From Epiperipatus broadwayi (taxonomy: Eukaryota > Onychophora > Udeonychophora > Euonychophora > Peripatidae), in NCBI GenBank assembly GCA_028023455.1, contig JAQFVV010006199.1, positions 4,414,972 to 4,478,971 of the forward strand: a stretch of 64,000 bases of DNA. The letters are read 5' to 3'. The notes beneath the pieces were generated by a model. It was not told the DNA's origin and made no database searches. It worked only from the letters and a program-made list of their open reading frames with translations. Positions 23,801-34,660 of this stretch are shown piece after piece (the first letter of the stretch is position 1; each line of letters begins with the position of its first letter). A program made the position numbers and the translations under genes.

Positions 23801-26800
23801 CAACTTTTATATATAATTACTCCTTTATTTTTCTTACAGTTTTGACTGTCCTGCCTTTCATCAGAGCTCTTTTTAACCTTCACTTTTCTATTTTCAAAAT
23901 AATAGCATTTATAAATTCTGTTGTAATAAGAACTCAGATGAATCACTATTACATAGCATATTGTTGAACTGATTTTTGATAATTATTATTTCAATGTTAA
24001 AATAATTGTAGCATAAAAGTAGATCTTATTCCAAATTTATTAGTAGGAAATTTAATATTTAACCTTTAGAAGCAACAATTATTTAACTGTGTTTCAGTAA
24101 CTAAAAAAAAAACCTTTGCAGATGATAATTTTTATTGTTTTCACTGCCTATAAGCATCCAACATAAATTTAAGATTAAACCATCATTATTTTTTAGAATA
24201 TAATAAATTTGACTTCATTTAATAGATAATTTTTGTTTACAAAGTAAATTTTAAATAATTGCAATTGGCTTTTGAAAATATTAAAAAATTATGATGTAAT
24301 CAAAACAATAAATGTGTTTCATCATCATTGCTGTGAAGAACATTTTCATTTTCAAAAAGCAAACAAAATCTTTTTTTATTTGAAATTTATTTTTAAAATG
24401 TGAACAAATAAATATTAATTTCTAATAAATCAATCAAATTATGCTTTAAAAGTTTACAATTTTTTACAGTATTGCAATATATTCACACAGATAATTATGA
24501 ATTTCACTTATTACTTGTTAGCAAACAGCTTTCAGTTCTTCTCTGGGTAATTTGCATTGTCCAAAAATATAATATTCTATTTTCAAAAATAAAACATTTA
24601 CATTTAAAATAAATAAGTAGCAATTTATATTCCTTATTTTTAATAATAATTAAACAATTATTGTACAAAAATTATCATGAATTTTAATAAACTTTCATAC
24701 TCAATTTTTTTGTTATTCAAACAATGATGTCAGGAAAAAAATATTAGATATTTATTAAAGAGGGACTTACACATCTTTTATTTTACTGAATTTTTACTTA
24801 TTCTGACATCAATGAAATTTTGGAATTAATTTTTTAGAATAATATATGATATAAAACAACATTTTAAAAATAAAGTTTGCAAAAGCACTCACTCAGTGGT
24901 AAAGAATTTTAGAAACAAATTACTTTGTAATTTCCATCTCAGACAAGACATAAAAACATAAAAATTCTTAGTGAATTAAAACTGCAAAGGAGAATCATTT
25001 GGTGATCATGAATAGATCATTTTTAACATTTTAAAAATGAAATATGGAGCTACTAAGTCATATTATAATCCTATTAATATAATAATAAATATTTGGGGAA
25101 GAATATTTTGATATCTTTTGAATAATGATATTAAGACTTTAAGCAACTGTTTTTTTTTGCTATATCCATTTAATTAATTTATTTAAAGTTTAACTAGAGA
25201 TATTCAGCTTGATAGAAATCTTATAAATAAAAAAATTTGGCTCTTTATGATATATATGGAAAAGTTTTAAAATATAGCAAAATGTATTAGTTTCAAATAT
25301 AAAGACATATTTTTTAGAATCGTATAAATTCTTAATCTCAAGGGTTCTTATATAATTTCATTTTATAACGACAATAAAAATTGCTGCCATAATTATTAAA
25401 GAAAGTCATTGTTATCCATTACATAAGAACTTTCAGGAGTTTATTTAAGTAAGTTGTTTCCAGTTAAGGAGCCAAAGATGAGTGTAGTATTAAAGAATAT
25501 AAATGCACTATAGATATGATTTCCATATTGGCTTTATAAATTTGGTTAAGATATTTGACTCAATGAAATGGTGATTATTCCAACAACGTTAATCATATTA
25601 TGCTGCTGCTACTGCTTAAAATCAGATTGGACAAAAAATTAGACCTGAGGAAAAGTTACAATTTATGCTATAGCCATTACAAAACTTTTATATATTTTTT
25701 AATTACATATATAATGATTACACTAATTAATACATTAAATTATTGTAATGTTTTCTTATTATTGTGCATTAATTTTTCAACATTTATTCAACCATTGGAG
25801 ACCGATGATTCCCCAGGGAAAACTTGGTATACTGGTGAGCCAATCCAACTCTATAACTGCTATATATAAATTTAAAAGATAGTGTTATTACTAATGGTTG
25901 AATTGTAATACATTCAAAATAAAAATTATCATTAAACAATCATGTGTATAAACTTCAGCTTTGTGTTTAATTTTTATGGTAATGAGTTTTGAAATATAGT
26001 GCAGACAAATGCTTGAAAAAAATAAGAGACTTTTTAATTGAAAAATGATTAGAACTTTATTTGCATCTTGATTTACAATATGCTAATGAGTATACTATTC
26101 TTGCTAATTAAAATGCTAATTGATAGTAAATTGTTCATCTTTAATACAATCTGTAAAATATTTTGTTTAATAATTAATGTTAAGAAACTAAAATACTTTA
26201 TCAGCAAAATTAAAAAAACTTCTTTTCAGTTGTATGGTAGAGAAATATCTTGATAACTTTTGAATAGAAAAGTTGGCTTGGATGTTGATATGCAGGGCTG
26301 CCTTCAATTCGATACTATATTTAACTATTTAAAGCCATAACTACTTCAGCTAAATTAGTTGTAGAGAAGGTTGCCATTTTACCAAATTTTATATAGAATA
26401 AGATATACATCTCCTATTGATATAGAATAAAGGCAATGAAAAAACTTCTATTAAGGATGATTTATAATATTGTATAAACATAAAGACAAAATCACATGAT
26501 GAATCAATATGTTTTTCAGTTATCTGAATATAATGACAATAAATATATCCTTGGCAAATTATATATTTGTTGAATTGAGGATGTAAAGCAGAAAAGTAAT
26601 GTTTGAATTTGAATATGATCTTTATGGAAGAAGCAGATTCCATTTATAGTAAAAAGATTATTTTAAAATCATTTTAAAGAAGTTTAGTATTGACAGCTTT
26701 TATTGGGAAAATATGATTTAAGAATAAAAATACAAGAGATCTATATTTATACAAAGTGTTGAAATCATTCAGAAAGTAATTATGGCTCACCGATCAATTT

Positions 26801-27540
26801 GACTAATCATTATTTGCAACTTTATGATCAACCTTTTTTTTTTTTGGTTTTTAGAATTATGATGGTAATATCAATTATACATGACTGCTAGGTTTGATAT
26901 TCATAATAAATGAAGCAAAAAATACAGAGAATTAATATTAAATTTATCAATAATAATGTTTAAAATATATATATATATGTCATATACAATTAATGACAAT
27001 TTACAAAAGTAGTAGCAAAACAATGTTTAGAGAATCAGATTTTCAAATACATTTACAGAAAAGATAAGTATTCACAACCATATTTCCAGTAAGTTGTCTG
27101 TTTATAAAATACTTTTATGGAACAGTTATCTGTTTTAAAATATTATTATATATTTCATATAATTATATTTTGAACATTTGACAGTTTAACTTAATAGTTA
27201 AAAAATGTACTTGACAGCTTTATGACCTCTGACTGTATAATATAGTCCACTTTAGAGAAATTATGATGGGGAGGAGAGTAATTCCACTGAATTACTGTTT
27301 CTTTAATGAAAAAGTGATTAAAAAACATCAAAATTTTGAAATGAAAAAAAGTAATTTTTTTTTTTTTAAATTATAATCATAGTCACAAAATTTGTTTATT
27401 AGTGATGAAAGTGTGGACTTTGAAAGTAATTATATGAAAAAGAACTTAATAGTATTTAATCTTTTCAACATTAAATGTAAAATAAATCTAACCAATTTAA
27501 ATTTCGCTTACTGTTACCTGTCCATATTTGGTCTCTACTT
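23801..27540. other. AT-rich stretch, no recognised gene
   Basis: Open frames at 25600-25869 (+), 26068-26253 (+) and 26389-26643 (-) have AT-driven composition and no motif I recognise. The segment around 25790-25860 is slightly less AT-rich, but no gene can be claimed. Confidence 0.5.
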
Positions 27541-27550
27541 ATGTATGTTG

Positions 27551-27551
27551 G

Positions 27552-27584
<33 letters not shown>

Positions 27585-27598
27585 AACAATGTGAACAG

Positions 27599-27631
<33 letters not shown>

Positions 27632-27645
27632 AACAATGTGAACAG
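27551..27645 (+). repeat. Tandem duplication of a (TA)n-containing unit
   Basis: Two copies of a ~47-bp unit, (TA)n followed by GCAAACAATGTGAACAG (27551-27597 and 27598-27645). A single diverged trace of the unique part, ATATTGTGAACAG, occurs at about 13940. Confidence 0.9.
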
Positions 27646-27678
27646 GATTTAAATAGATGCTGTAGAACAAAAGTTAGT

Positions 27679-28172
27679 CCTGATTTAGTTTGCACTCACT
27701 GCCATTTTGAAATCTAAAGATCACTGCTGATATATCCAAACTGATAAATGATATAAATATTGAAGAAAAGTATTTTAAATTCATATTTTAGAAATTATAA
27801 GCTAGTAAAAATAATATGCTTTATTTTATTAGGGACTTTATTTTAAAAATCTACTTTCATAAAATATTTGAAATTTGAAGGTGCAAAGCACCGGAATTTG
27901 CAGGGAGGAGGAAGATGGTTTGGCCAATATAAAATATCGATCAAAAATTGCATAAGTCTAATCAAACCAAGCTTATAATTTCCAAATACTAAAAGATTAT
28001 ACTATATGCACATTTGAAATAAAGAATATTATTTTTACTAGCTTATAATTTCTAAAATATGAATTTGAAGTACTTTTATTCAATATTTATGTCATTTATC
28101 GTTTAGATGTGTTAATGGTGTTTTGGGCTGGTCTTTAGATTTCAAAGTGGCCATGAGCACAAACTAAATCAG
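27679..28172. mobile_element. Foldback element with ~150-bp inverted arms
   Basis: The left arm 27679-27826 and right arm 28016-28172 are reverse complements with moderate divergence. The best block is AATTCATATTTTAGAAATTA, then TAAGCTAGTAAAAATAATAT. The outer part shares TGATTTAGTTTG and TTTGAAATCTAAAGA. A ~190-bp spacer contains GGTGCAAAGCACC. There is no coding frame. The arms are more diverged than those at 10834-11138, so the insertion is older. The superfamily is unknown. Confidence 0.8.
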
Positions 28173-28407
28173 TACCCAAAAGTCTCACTAACACTCCTCT
28201 CTCTTTGCTAATTTCTGAATAGTAATGATTTAACCAGATTTCTATTTTTATTTTATTTCATTTCTAACAATAGCTAAATATTCGTTCACCAAAAAGTATT
28301 GATTGATTGATGACCTGTATTGACCAAGGTATTTTTTAAAAAGTCTAATTCTATTTGGAATCTAAAAAAACCATTTATTTTTCTAAGTCTGAAACTTAAC
28401 TCCAGGT

Positions 28408-28526
28408 CTTGGATATTGTCAGAATATATTACAAGAGAATTATATATATATAACTTTTGTGATAATTCTCTTGGATATATCACAGAATATATTACAAGAG
28501 AATTATATATATATAACTTTTGTGAT
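28408..28526 (+). repeat. 63-bp tandem duplication
   Basis: TTGGATAT...CAGAATATATTACAAGAG followed by AATTATATATATATAACTTT occurs twice, starting at 28408 and 28471. The second copy is shorter at its right end. Confidence 0.85.
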
Positions 28527-28924
28527 AGTATAATTTTTTTTTATTATTTACTTAACATTTTTATCAAATTTAATTCATAATATGTGTTAAGATAATAGCC
28601 CAGAATATAGCAAAAATGTTTCATGACTTCTTAAGTATTGAAAAAACATTTGGGAATAAATCTTATTATAATTATCAATTTCTATTTCATAAAAGAGTTT
28701 GTTTTTTAAATTTTATTCTATCACTAAGATCATCTAGACAAGTTTTTATCAACTGTTAATAGATTATAAATTAAAATAGTTGTTGTTGTTTTTTAAAAAA
28801 TTTATTAGCTAAAAGGATACATGAATAATAGCATCTATATAAACTTGAGTTTTGACTTAAAAACTGGTGCTAAACATTATTATCTCTTTATACAAGTGAA
28901 GCAGATGGGTATTTCATTTTCTTA

Positions 28925-29560
28925 GGACAGGTTGACACTGGTCCAGGATTCAGTGTGTAATCTATTGGGTGCCAGAAGTCAATCTCTGTCACAAAAATTT
29001 GTCAAAATTTTGATATAGGTATCTCTAACATTATTATCTGAGCACCCAAAGATGTGCTTGCACCTGGTGAACCAGAGTGCAAATGTAGGGAATATGGAGG
29101 TTCTGATGGTGGAAAACATTCCTGCCTTGATAGCATTTTGGATACAGAGGGAGTATCTGTGGTCAAAGAACACCTGTTGGCAGATGTAGGATCTATGTGA
29201 GCTTAAATAAGGACAGAAATATAAAAGATGAATAATAGTTTTGCCTGCAGTTGAGCACAGTGACATAATGTGTTGAGCTTGGTGAATCCTCTTCTTGTGG
29301 CCAAGAAGGGATTTGTAGGTAGGAGTCTAGGTTTAATTTTATTAGAAAGTCTGTACTTGGACTCAATGTACCAGTTCTTTGATTTACGTATCAGTGACTT
29401 GTTATTTAGCCCTAGCGATTGTTGAGAGGCAGTGAGGTTTGGGTATCTTAATTTATACATCTGCCAATATGTTTTCTTTGCATCTAAAATATGTTTTGTT
29501 AATGTTATCATATTAGTGATGTGTTTCCATAGCTCTGTCAGCCACTTGCTACAAAATGGT
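28925..29560 (-). pseudogene. L1/Tx1-like LINE ORF2 C-terminal fragment (second family copy)
   Basis: The minus strand encodes the C-terminal ~200 residues of the LINE family whose larger copy sits at 52753-55402. Matching pairs, this copy first: RRGFTKLNTLC with RRGFTGIDPIC; GKTIIHLLYFCP with DETIDHIIHRFP; FALWFTRCKHI with YSIWMVRCKTL; and DRDWLLAPNRL with KRDLLLASNKV. Here the zinc-type pattern (Cys, Cys, His at HLL, Cys at FCP) is nearly complete, split by one frameshift near 29255. The end of the frame is at about 28925, with a tryptophan-serine motif close to it, as in the other copy. The copy is 5'-truncated above about 29560. Confidence 0.75.
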
Positions 29561-29629
29561 GGTGGGGTATATCATTGGGGTTTTTTTTTTGGAAATTCTT
29601 CAACTATCTAAAAGATTTTGGTCAATATA

Positions 29630-29690
29630 AGTTTGAATTTAGGTCTTTTGGACATGTACATTACATGTAATAGCCACTAAATCATCTTAT
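29630..29690 (-). mobile_element. Possible tRNA-derived SINE remnant
   Basis: On the minus strand a box-A-like TGATTTAGTGGCTATTAC is followed by a box-B-like CTAAATTCAAAC about 35 bp on. It sits just upstream of the LINE fragment. The evidence is two short motifs only. Confidence 0.3.
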
Positions 29691-32199
29691 TCTCATAATA
29701 TGTGTACATTGAGACACTTTGGTCTCATCATTGTAGTGTTAATCAGATGAATATTATTCTTTAAAATAGTACATTTGTTAAATCTAATTTAAAAATTAAA
29801 GCTACACTTAACTTGCAATAAATATATGATGTATTACTATATACTACTTTAGTTATAAGCGAGCCAAAACAATAAAAAAATAAACAAAACAATGTAAATA
29901 AATAAAAAGTAATAATAAATAAATTCCATTAATTTATTAAGTATTATGCTGTGGCAGCATCTATTTTTCATCTTGGAGCACCATATAAAGTCATATATAT
30001 TTACAACATTTCTTTAATTTATGTTGAAGATACACTCATTTTATGCTTTGCTTTATTATTCTTTCTGAATTTTATGTGTATAATATTTTGTGTAATAAAA
30101 TATGTTTTCTAAAAGTTTTGTCATTTTAATAAAATTTGTAAAGTATCTTACTTAAGAAATAAAATGAAAGTTATCAATTTAATTGTGGCAGAAAAAAAAA
30201 TTGAAAATTGTTTTTATATTACATCAGAAAACTTAAAGTTTGAAAAGTTTAAATGAAAATCTAAATTGTGTAGCAGCAAGTAGGAATGACTGTATAGATT
30301 CTAAATTTATATGAATTTTATAACATCAAAACAACTATAGAAGCCATAATTGGCTGAAAATGAGACTGTTATTTCATTTCCATAAGGGAAAAAAAAATTT
30401 AAAAAAAAATAATATTGCCTGGAATGTATTTAATTGTAATGAAAGTCTGATATTTCACTATTTATTTTATTTAAAAAATAAAGATGCAGTTCAATAAGTT
30501 TATTATTTTTACTTTTTGAGTGAATGTGAATAAATGAGCATTACATAGTAAATGTACTCTCTCAATTTATTATTAAAAAAATTGTTTATATTATAATTTT
30601 AATTTATATATGTATAATTACATACATAGAAAAACATATATGTTGTGTGTGTGTGTGTTAAAAAGTACTACACCCAGCAATTCAGCAAACAATATATATT
30701 CTATTGTAATCAAAACTTATCAACAAAATATGAGTTATTCTACATGTAGTGTAATTTATGTGACGATTTCTTGGAATGAAATGTAGCTGATATTCTGTTT
30801 CCAATGTACCAAAAACAAACAAACAAGCATTTAATTTCAAAAACCAACTAAATTTAAAATAAAACAATAAAAAAATTATAAAAGAAAAATAACAGATCTA
30901 AAGAATAATTAAGTTGTTTTTCAAACAGTCAATAAGATAATTGAATAAAGTAAAACAATGTATGCACTTGTTTTAAAGAATATGATATGATATAGTAGAT
31001 AAGCAGTTATAAAAGTAAAGTTTTATCAATTTAACTTATAATTATTGAAGCAGAAATAACCTATATTGATAAAACAAAAAAATGATTAATTCTTAAAGAA
31101 TAGTTATGAAATACTAAAGCAACAGCCACATGAAAGGTTTTAAATAAGTATTATACCTTTTCTGCACATAAAAAATAGAATTCAATATCTTTGTCATTAT
31201 TTCCATTAGGATTAGTGGGTAGAGTATTATATCATAGGCTGACTGCCTTCCCAATTTTTATGCAAACAATTAGGATATAATATTTTAAGGTAGCATGAAG
31301 AAGCCTTCAAAAACACTTCTATCATATAAAAGAAAATTATCATTTAAAAGGAATATCATAAATAAATAGAAAAAATTAATGTCAATAATTACTTACATTA
31401 AGAATAGCAATTCTGAAAATAATATTATTCTACAGCATAGAAAATTTAAAGAATCAAGGAAAAGCACTTTGAAGGAAGTACACTAATATCTTAAGTAAGA
31501 CTATTTAAAAAGCAAATAAAATTGAATCTAATATTTATGTAAAAGTATGTAGCACCTAAATAAAATATATAAGTACACTTAAAAATGAAATATGATTCTC
31601 ATATATAGAGAGAGCTATATTTGCAACTGACAAGCTCTTAATATCCACATAAGTTTTTGTAAAAAGTTTTGTTGTTACTGCTTAATGGTATCATAGTTAT
31701 TATTTGGAATAATTTATGGCTAAAAGAAATTATTTTGTAATTGTATAATTTGATAGTTAATATTTATATTATTATTTTATTAATTTGTATCCCATGCTAG
31801 GTCAATCTTTATACACAAGCTTATTATAATATCCCATTGAGTTATTTATATAAATTCTTAATAAATTTTGTTATAAAGAAAGGGAAACTATGGACTTATA
31901 AGTTAAATTGCTTAAAAAATTTTAATCTGAAATGTAAAACAAATACATGACACTATTTAAATAATTTCAGTCACTAAAAGACTTTATTATTAAAACTACT
32001 TTATACTAACCAAATTCTTTTTCTTTTTTTTAATTCACTCTTTCTCTATATTCACATAATAAGCATATAGGTGTGTGTTACTATTTAAACCCATAATCCA
32101 TACTTAAAGACTGAAATTATTATCTAGGCAAAAAGTGTATAGAAAGAGTAGGTCTACAGACAATTTTATATAAAATTGGTCAATCTAAAAATTTAAATT
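29691..32199. other. AT-rich stretch, nothing recognised
   Basis: A short TG run at 30642-30659 is present. A box-A-like GATTAGTGGGTAGAG at about 31210-31225 stands alone and is not claimed as a gene. Confidence 0.5.
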
Positions 32200-32990
32200 C
32201 TGATAATATCTGGAACAATTTTTGTCACTTGAAAAAATAAATCAAAGTTAGTTTTACTTACTATTGTTAAAAGAATAGTATACAATTTCCATCATAGATA
32301 TCATGTTTGACAAAAGACTAAGAACTATAAGAAGAAATGTTGATAAATTTTGGCAAGATAAATTTCTAAAACTAACAATAGGTCTTAATGAAACACGATC
32401 CTTATGGATTTAAGGTAGACCATAAAGATGAGGACTTTTGCCAAAATTTTACTTTTTTTCTGAATCACTGAAATACATGTGATCCTTTCTGAGTAATGCT
32501 TGTAATTTTGTTTCTATACTCGGTATCAGATTTTTGCCACTTTTTTTTATTGACCTGCTGTGAGGAATTTTTGTATTTTGATGTCATAATCAATTGTATC
32601 CATTACAACTGTCACATTGCCTTTGTCAGATAGGATGAATAATTATAGATTTATCTATTTTGAGAGATTTAATTGCTTTCCTCTCACCATAGCATATACG
32701 TTTGACTTCGATTTTTGTTGTTTGTCAAGTGTTCTTTTTATTCTCCAGTGTAATTCTGCTGCTTCTGCTAAAGGCAATTTTTGAGTGACTTTTTTTTTGG
32801 TGGCTGCCATTATATCTAACAAAGGAATATTAGACAGTGTTATGGCAAAGTTTAATCCTCTTTTAAGTACAGAAATTTCAGTATTTGTTAGATGTTTACA
32901 ACTGAGATTTTTAACAGATGAATCTGGCAAAATAAATACAACTAAAACACCATCATCACAAACCTTCAGGGTATCACTAAGTATTCAGTA
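32200..32990 (-). pseudogene. Penelope-like element RT fragment
   Basis: Reading down the minus strand gives SVKNLSCKHLTNTE, then LKRGLNFA, then DIMAATKKKV (about 32920-32790). These are the linker motifs upstream of the RT in Penelope-like proteins. Next come KSIIIHPI with a stop and DKGNVTVVMD (about 32650-32570), the ILPADKGxxTVVMD block, then PHLYGLP, a stop, and IHKDRVSLRPIVSF (about 32445-32375), the lYGLPKIHK...PLRPIVS block of the RT fingers. The order and spacing fit the family. Stops and frame changes show it is dead, and the palm with YxDD was not found. Its own 5' segment lies inverted immediately next to it (32991-33255, plus strand). Confidence 0.8.
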
Positions 32991-33255
32991 TGTACTCAAT
33001 ACTATATCAAACTTTAGACATTATGAGAAATTATGTTTAAAGCTGTCCAAATTAGAAAATCACAACTTTTTATGTAAATGTAAATCTGAAGGGATAATTC
33101 CTAAAGGTTTGCAACTAAAACCTCCAATTCACTCTCAGAGAGCTGAGAAAATTACTCAGAAAGCAAGTGAAGCTTTGTTAAGTGAAAGAATTCACAAGAG
33201 TTTCTCAAGCAGTAAAAAAATCATAAAAAGGCTTTTGCCTTGCATTGAGCTATAG
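32991..33255 (+). pseudogene. Inverted 5' segment of the same Penelope-like element
   Basis: The plus strand reads NFRHYEKLCLKLSKLENHNF, then CKSEGIIPKGLQLKPPI, then RAEKITQKASEALLSERIH. This matches the N-terminal domain of Penelope-like proteins (the FL..C...giiPKGL.lKPP region). In an intact element it lies 60-70 codons before the VKNLS motif and on the same strand. Here it is on the opposite strand, upstream of the rest: a 5' inversion. The frame is open for about 85 codons and ends at 33255. The left half of the longer open frame that contains it (32785-32990) is only the antisense of the RT segment. Confidence 0.75.
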
Positions 33256-34005
33256 TTAGCTGAATGATAGCTTGATGATTGACTAAATAAAAAAGAGCCT
33301 AATTACAACTTCTATATTTATAGCTATGGATCTTAATAATAACAGAAATAAAATTTGAAAATATCATTCATATTGAAATATTTGTAAATACTAATAGAAA
33401 CATTAATATATTTTATTAATAAAATAATATTACAATATGAATAAATTATAAGCAAAAAGCTTTAACGTTACATATTATTAAATTAGTAAAATGATAAAAT
33501 TTTTACTCTTTAGTATATTTTATTTTTCTTTTATAACACAATATCATATTTCGGAAAGTAACAACTTACAATAATAATTGCATTATTTATTACCTAAATG
33601 TATTCTACTAAGTAGAGTTTTTTTTTGTTTAAAAATAACTTTAACTTTTTGAACTTCTACTTTTTACATTTTGTTAAAACAGACTTACAGTGACATTTAC
33701 CAGCTCTGCCTATAGATAGAAAATTGTTTTGGAATCATTCACTGGAACAGATTCTAATGAAGGCAAGTTCGGCTTAAATAAAATTGACCTCTCAGGACTT
33801 AATCTTCTGAAATAATTAGAAAACCTCAAACAGATAAGCTGGATAATAAAACATCCTTGTAGTTTTTTTTAAAAATAGGAATATATTAGGGATAATATAA
33901 TTTCAATGCTATAATTCTTGTTAACTTTCAAGGCACAATTTTAAATATTAATTATTGTTCTGAAATTAGAATATTTATATATACTAATATAAACAAAAAT
34001 ACTAG
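33256..34005. other. AT-rich stretch, nothing recognised
   Basis: No repeat or frame is supported between the Penelope relic and the tRNA-like insertion. Confidence 0.5.
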
Positions 34006-34020
34006 TACATTCATTCTTTT
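34006..34020 (+). repeat. Left TSD of tRNA-like insertion
   Basis: TACATTCATTCTTTT, identical to 34122-34136. Confidence 0.9.
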
Positions 34021-34121
34021 TTTAAGTGTCATAGCATCGGCCGGGACGCGAACCCGCAACCCGGGCAACTGCCTGCAAATGCAAGGCAGTCGCGCTGACC
34101 TCTCGACCACCAATGCAAGAC
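34021..34121 (-). mobile_element. Retroposed tRNA-like SINE, 101 bp, with 15-bp TSD
   Basis: The 101-bp segment is bounded by identical 15-bp copies of TACATTCATTCTTTT (34006-34020 and 34122-34136). On the minus strand it starts GTCTT, contains an 83-nt tRNA-like fold and ends in a short 3' extension (TATGACACTTAAA) running into A-rich DNA. It is strikingly GC-rich for this window. Direct repeats of this length and the short A-tail are the marks of LINE-mediated retroposition. The element has no LINE-derived body, so it is either a minimal SINE or a single retroposed tRNA-like transcript. Confidence 0.85.
34034..34116 (-). tRNA. tRNA-like sequence (pseudogene or SINE head)
   Basis: The acceptor stem GCATTGG/CCGATGC gives 7 pairs (one G-T). 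The D arm GTCG...CGAC is a perfect 4-bp stem, and TGGTCGAGAGG fits box A. The anticodon arm TGCCT...AGGCA closes a 9-base loop, TGCATTTGC, instead of 7. A variable region of about 12 bases follows, then a T arm GCGGG-TTCGCGT-CCCGG with 4 of 5 pairs and GGTTCGCGTCC as box B. The non-standard anticodon loop prevents a confident identity; an ancestral UGC (Ala) or GCA (Cys) reading is possible. It is probably not a working tRNA, but its internal pol III promoter looks intact. Confidence 0.65.
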
Positions 34122-34136
34122 TACATTCATTCTTTT
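34122..34136 (+). repeat. Right TSD of tRNA-like insertion
   Basis: TACATTCATTCTTTT, identical to 34006-34020. Confidence 0.9.
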
Positions 34137-34597
34137 ATGCACTAAAAGCTATATAAACACAATATTTCTTATTATTTTTAAATTTCCAAAATAGCTTACA
34201 GTTTCATATAAAGTTTTTAATTATAATATATACATACTGGGAAAGGATCTTTTGATTTTATAATTAATGCAATGGTTTACCAATTTTACAGCATGGGATT
34301 TGGATCTAAATAAAGCTTTGAAATTTTTTTTAAAAGCTGAGAATTTTCAAGCAAGTTTAAGATTTTTTCAGGTAGTCAGCCAGCTGTCTATTACTATAAC
34401 CATTCCGTCAAGAAATAAGTATCTAAATATTATTAATGAGAAGATAAAATCAGAAAGAATAATTTACAAAATCCCATGACTGACAGTTGTCTAGTTCTCT
34501 TTTAGGACTTTTATCTGGATGAATATGAAAAAAAACTTTGCTTTAGATTAGATTGCAAAGTAATAAAATATGTTTAAATAATTTACCATATACAACA

Positions 34598-34660
34598 GCC
34601 CTGTATGGTTTAGTGTAGTAGCAGACTGGCACACCCTGGAATTCAAACTCAGGAAATCAT
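34598..34660 (+). mobile_element. Possible tRNA-derived SINE remnant
   Basis: A box-A-like ATGGTTTAGTGTAGTAG and a box-B-like GGAATTCAAACTCAGG lie 30 bp apart. It resembles 10610-10682 in the first box. No target duplication was found. Confidence 0.35.

Noticed and set aside
23850-23890. CTGATGA followed by a GGCAGGACAGTC stretch on the minus strand
   Set aside because: No GAAA follows and no flanking stem forms, so it is not a hammerhead.
32785-32990. Left half of a 156-codon plus-strand open frame
   Set aside because: It is antisense to well-matched Penelope RT-linker motifs on the minus strand; only the part after about 32991 is meaningful on the plus strand.
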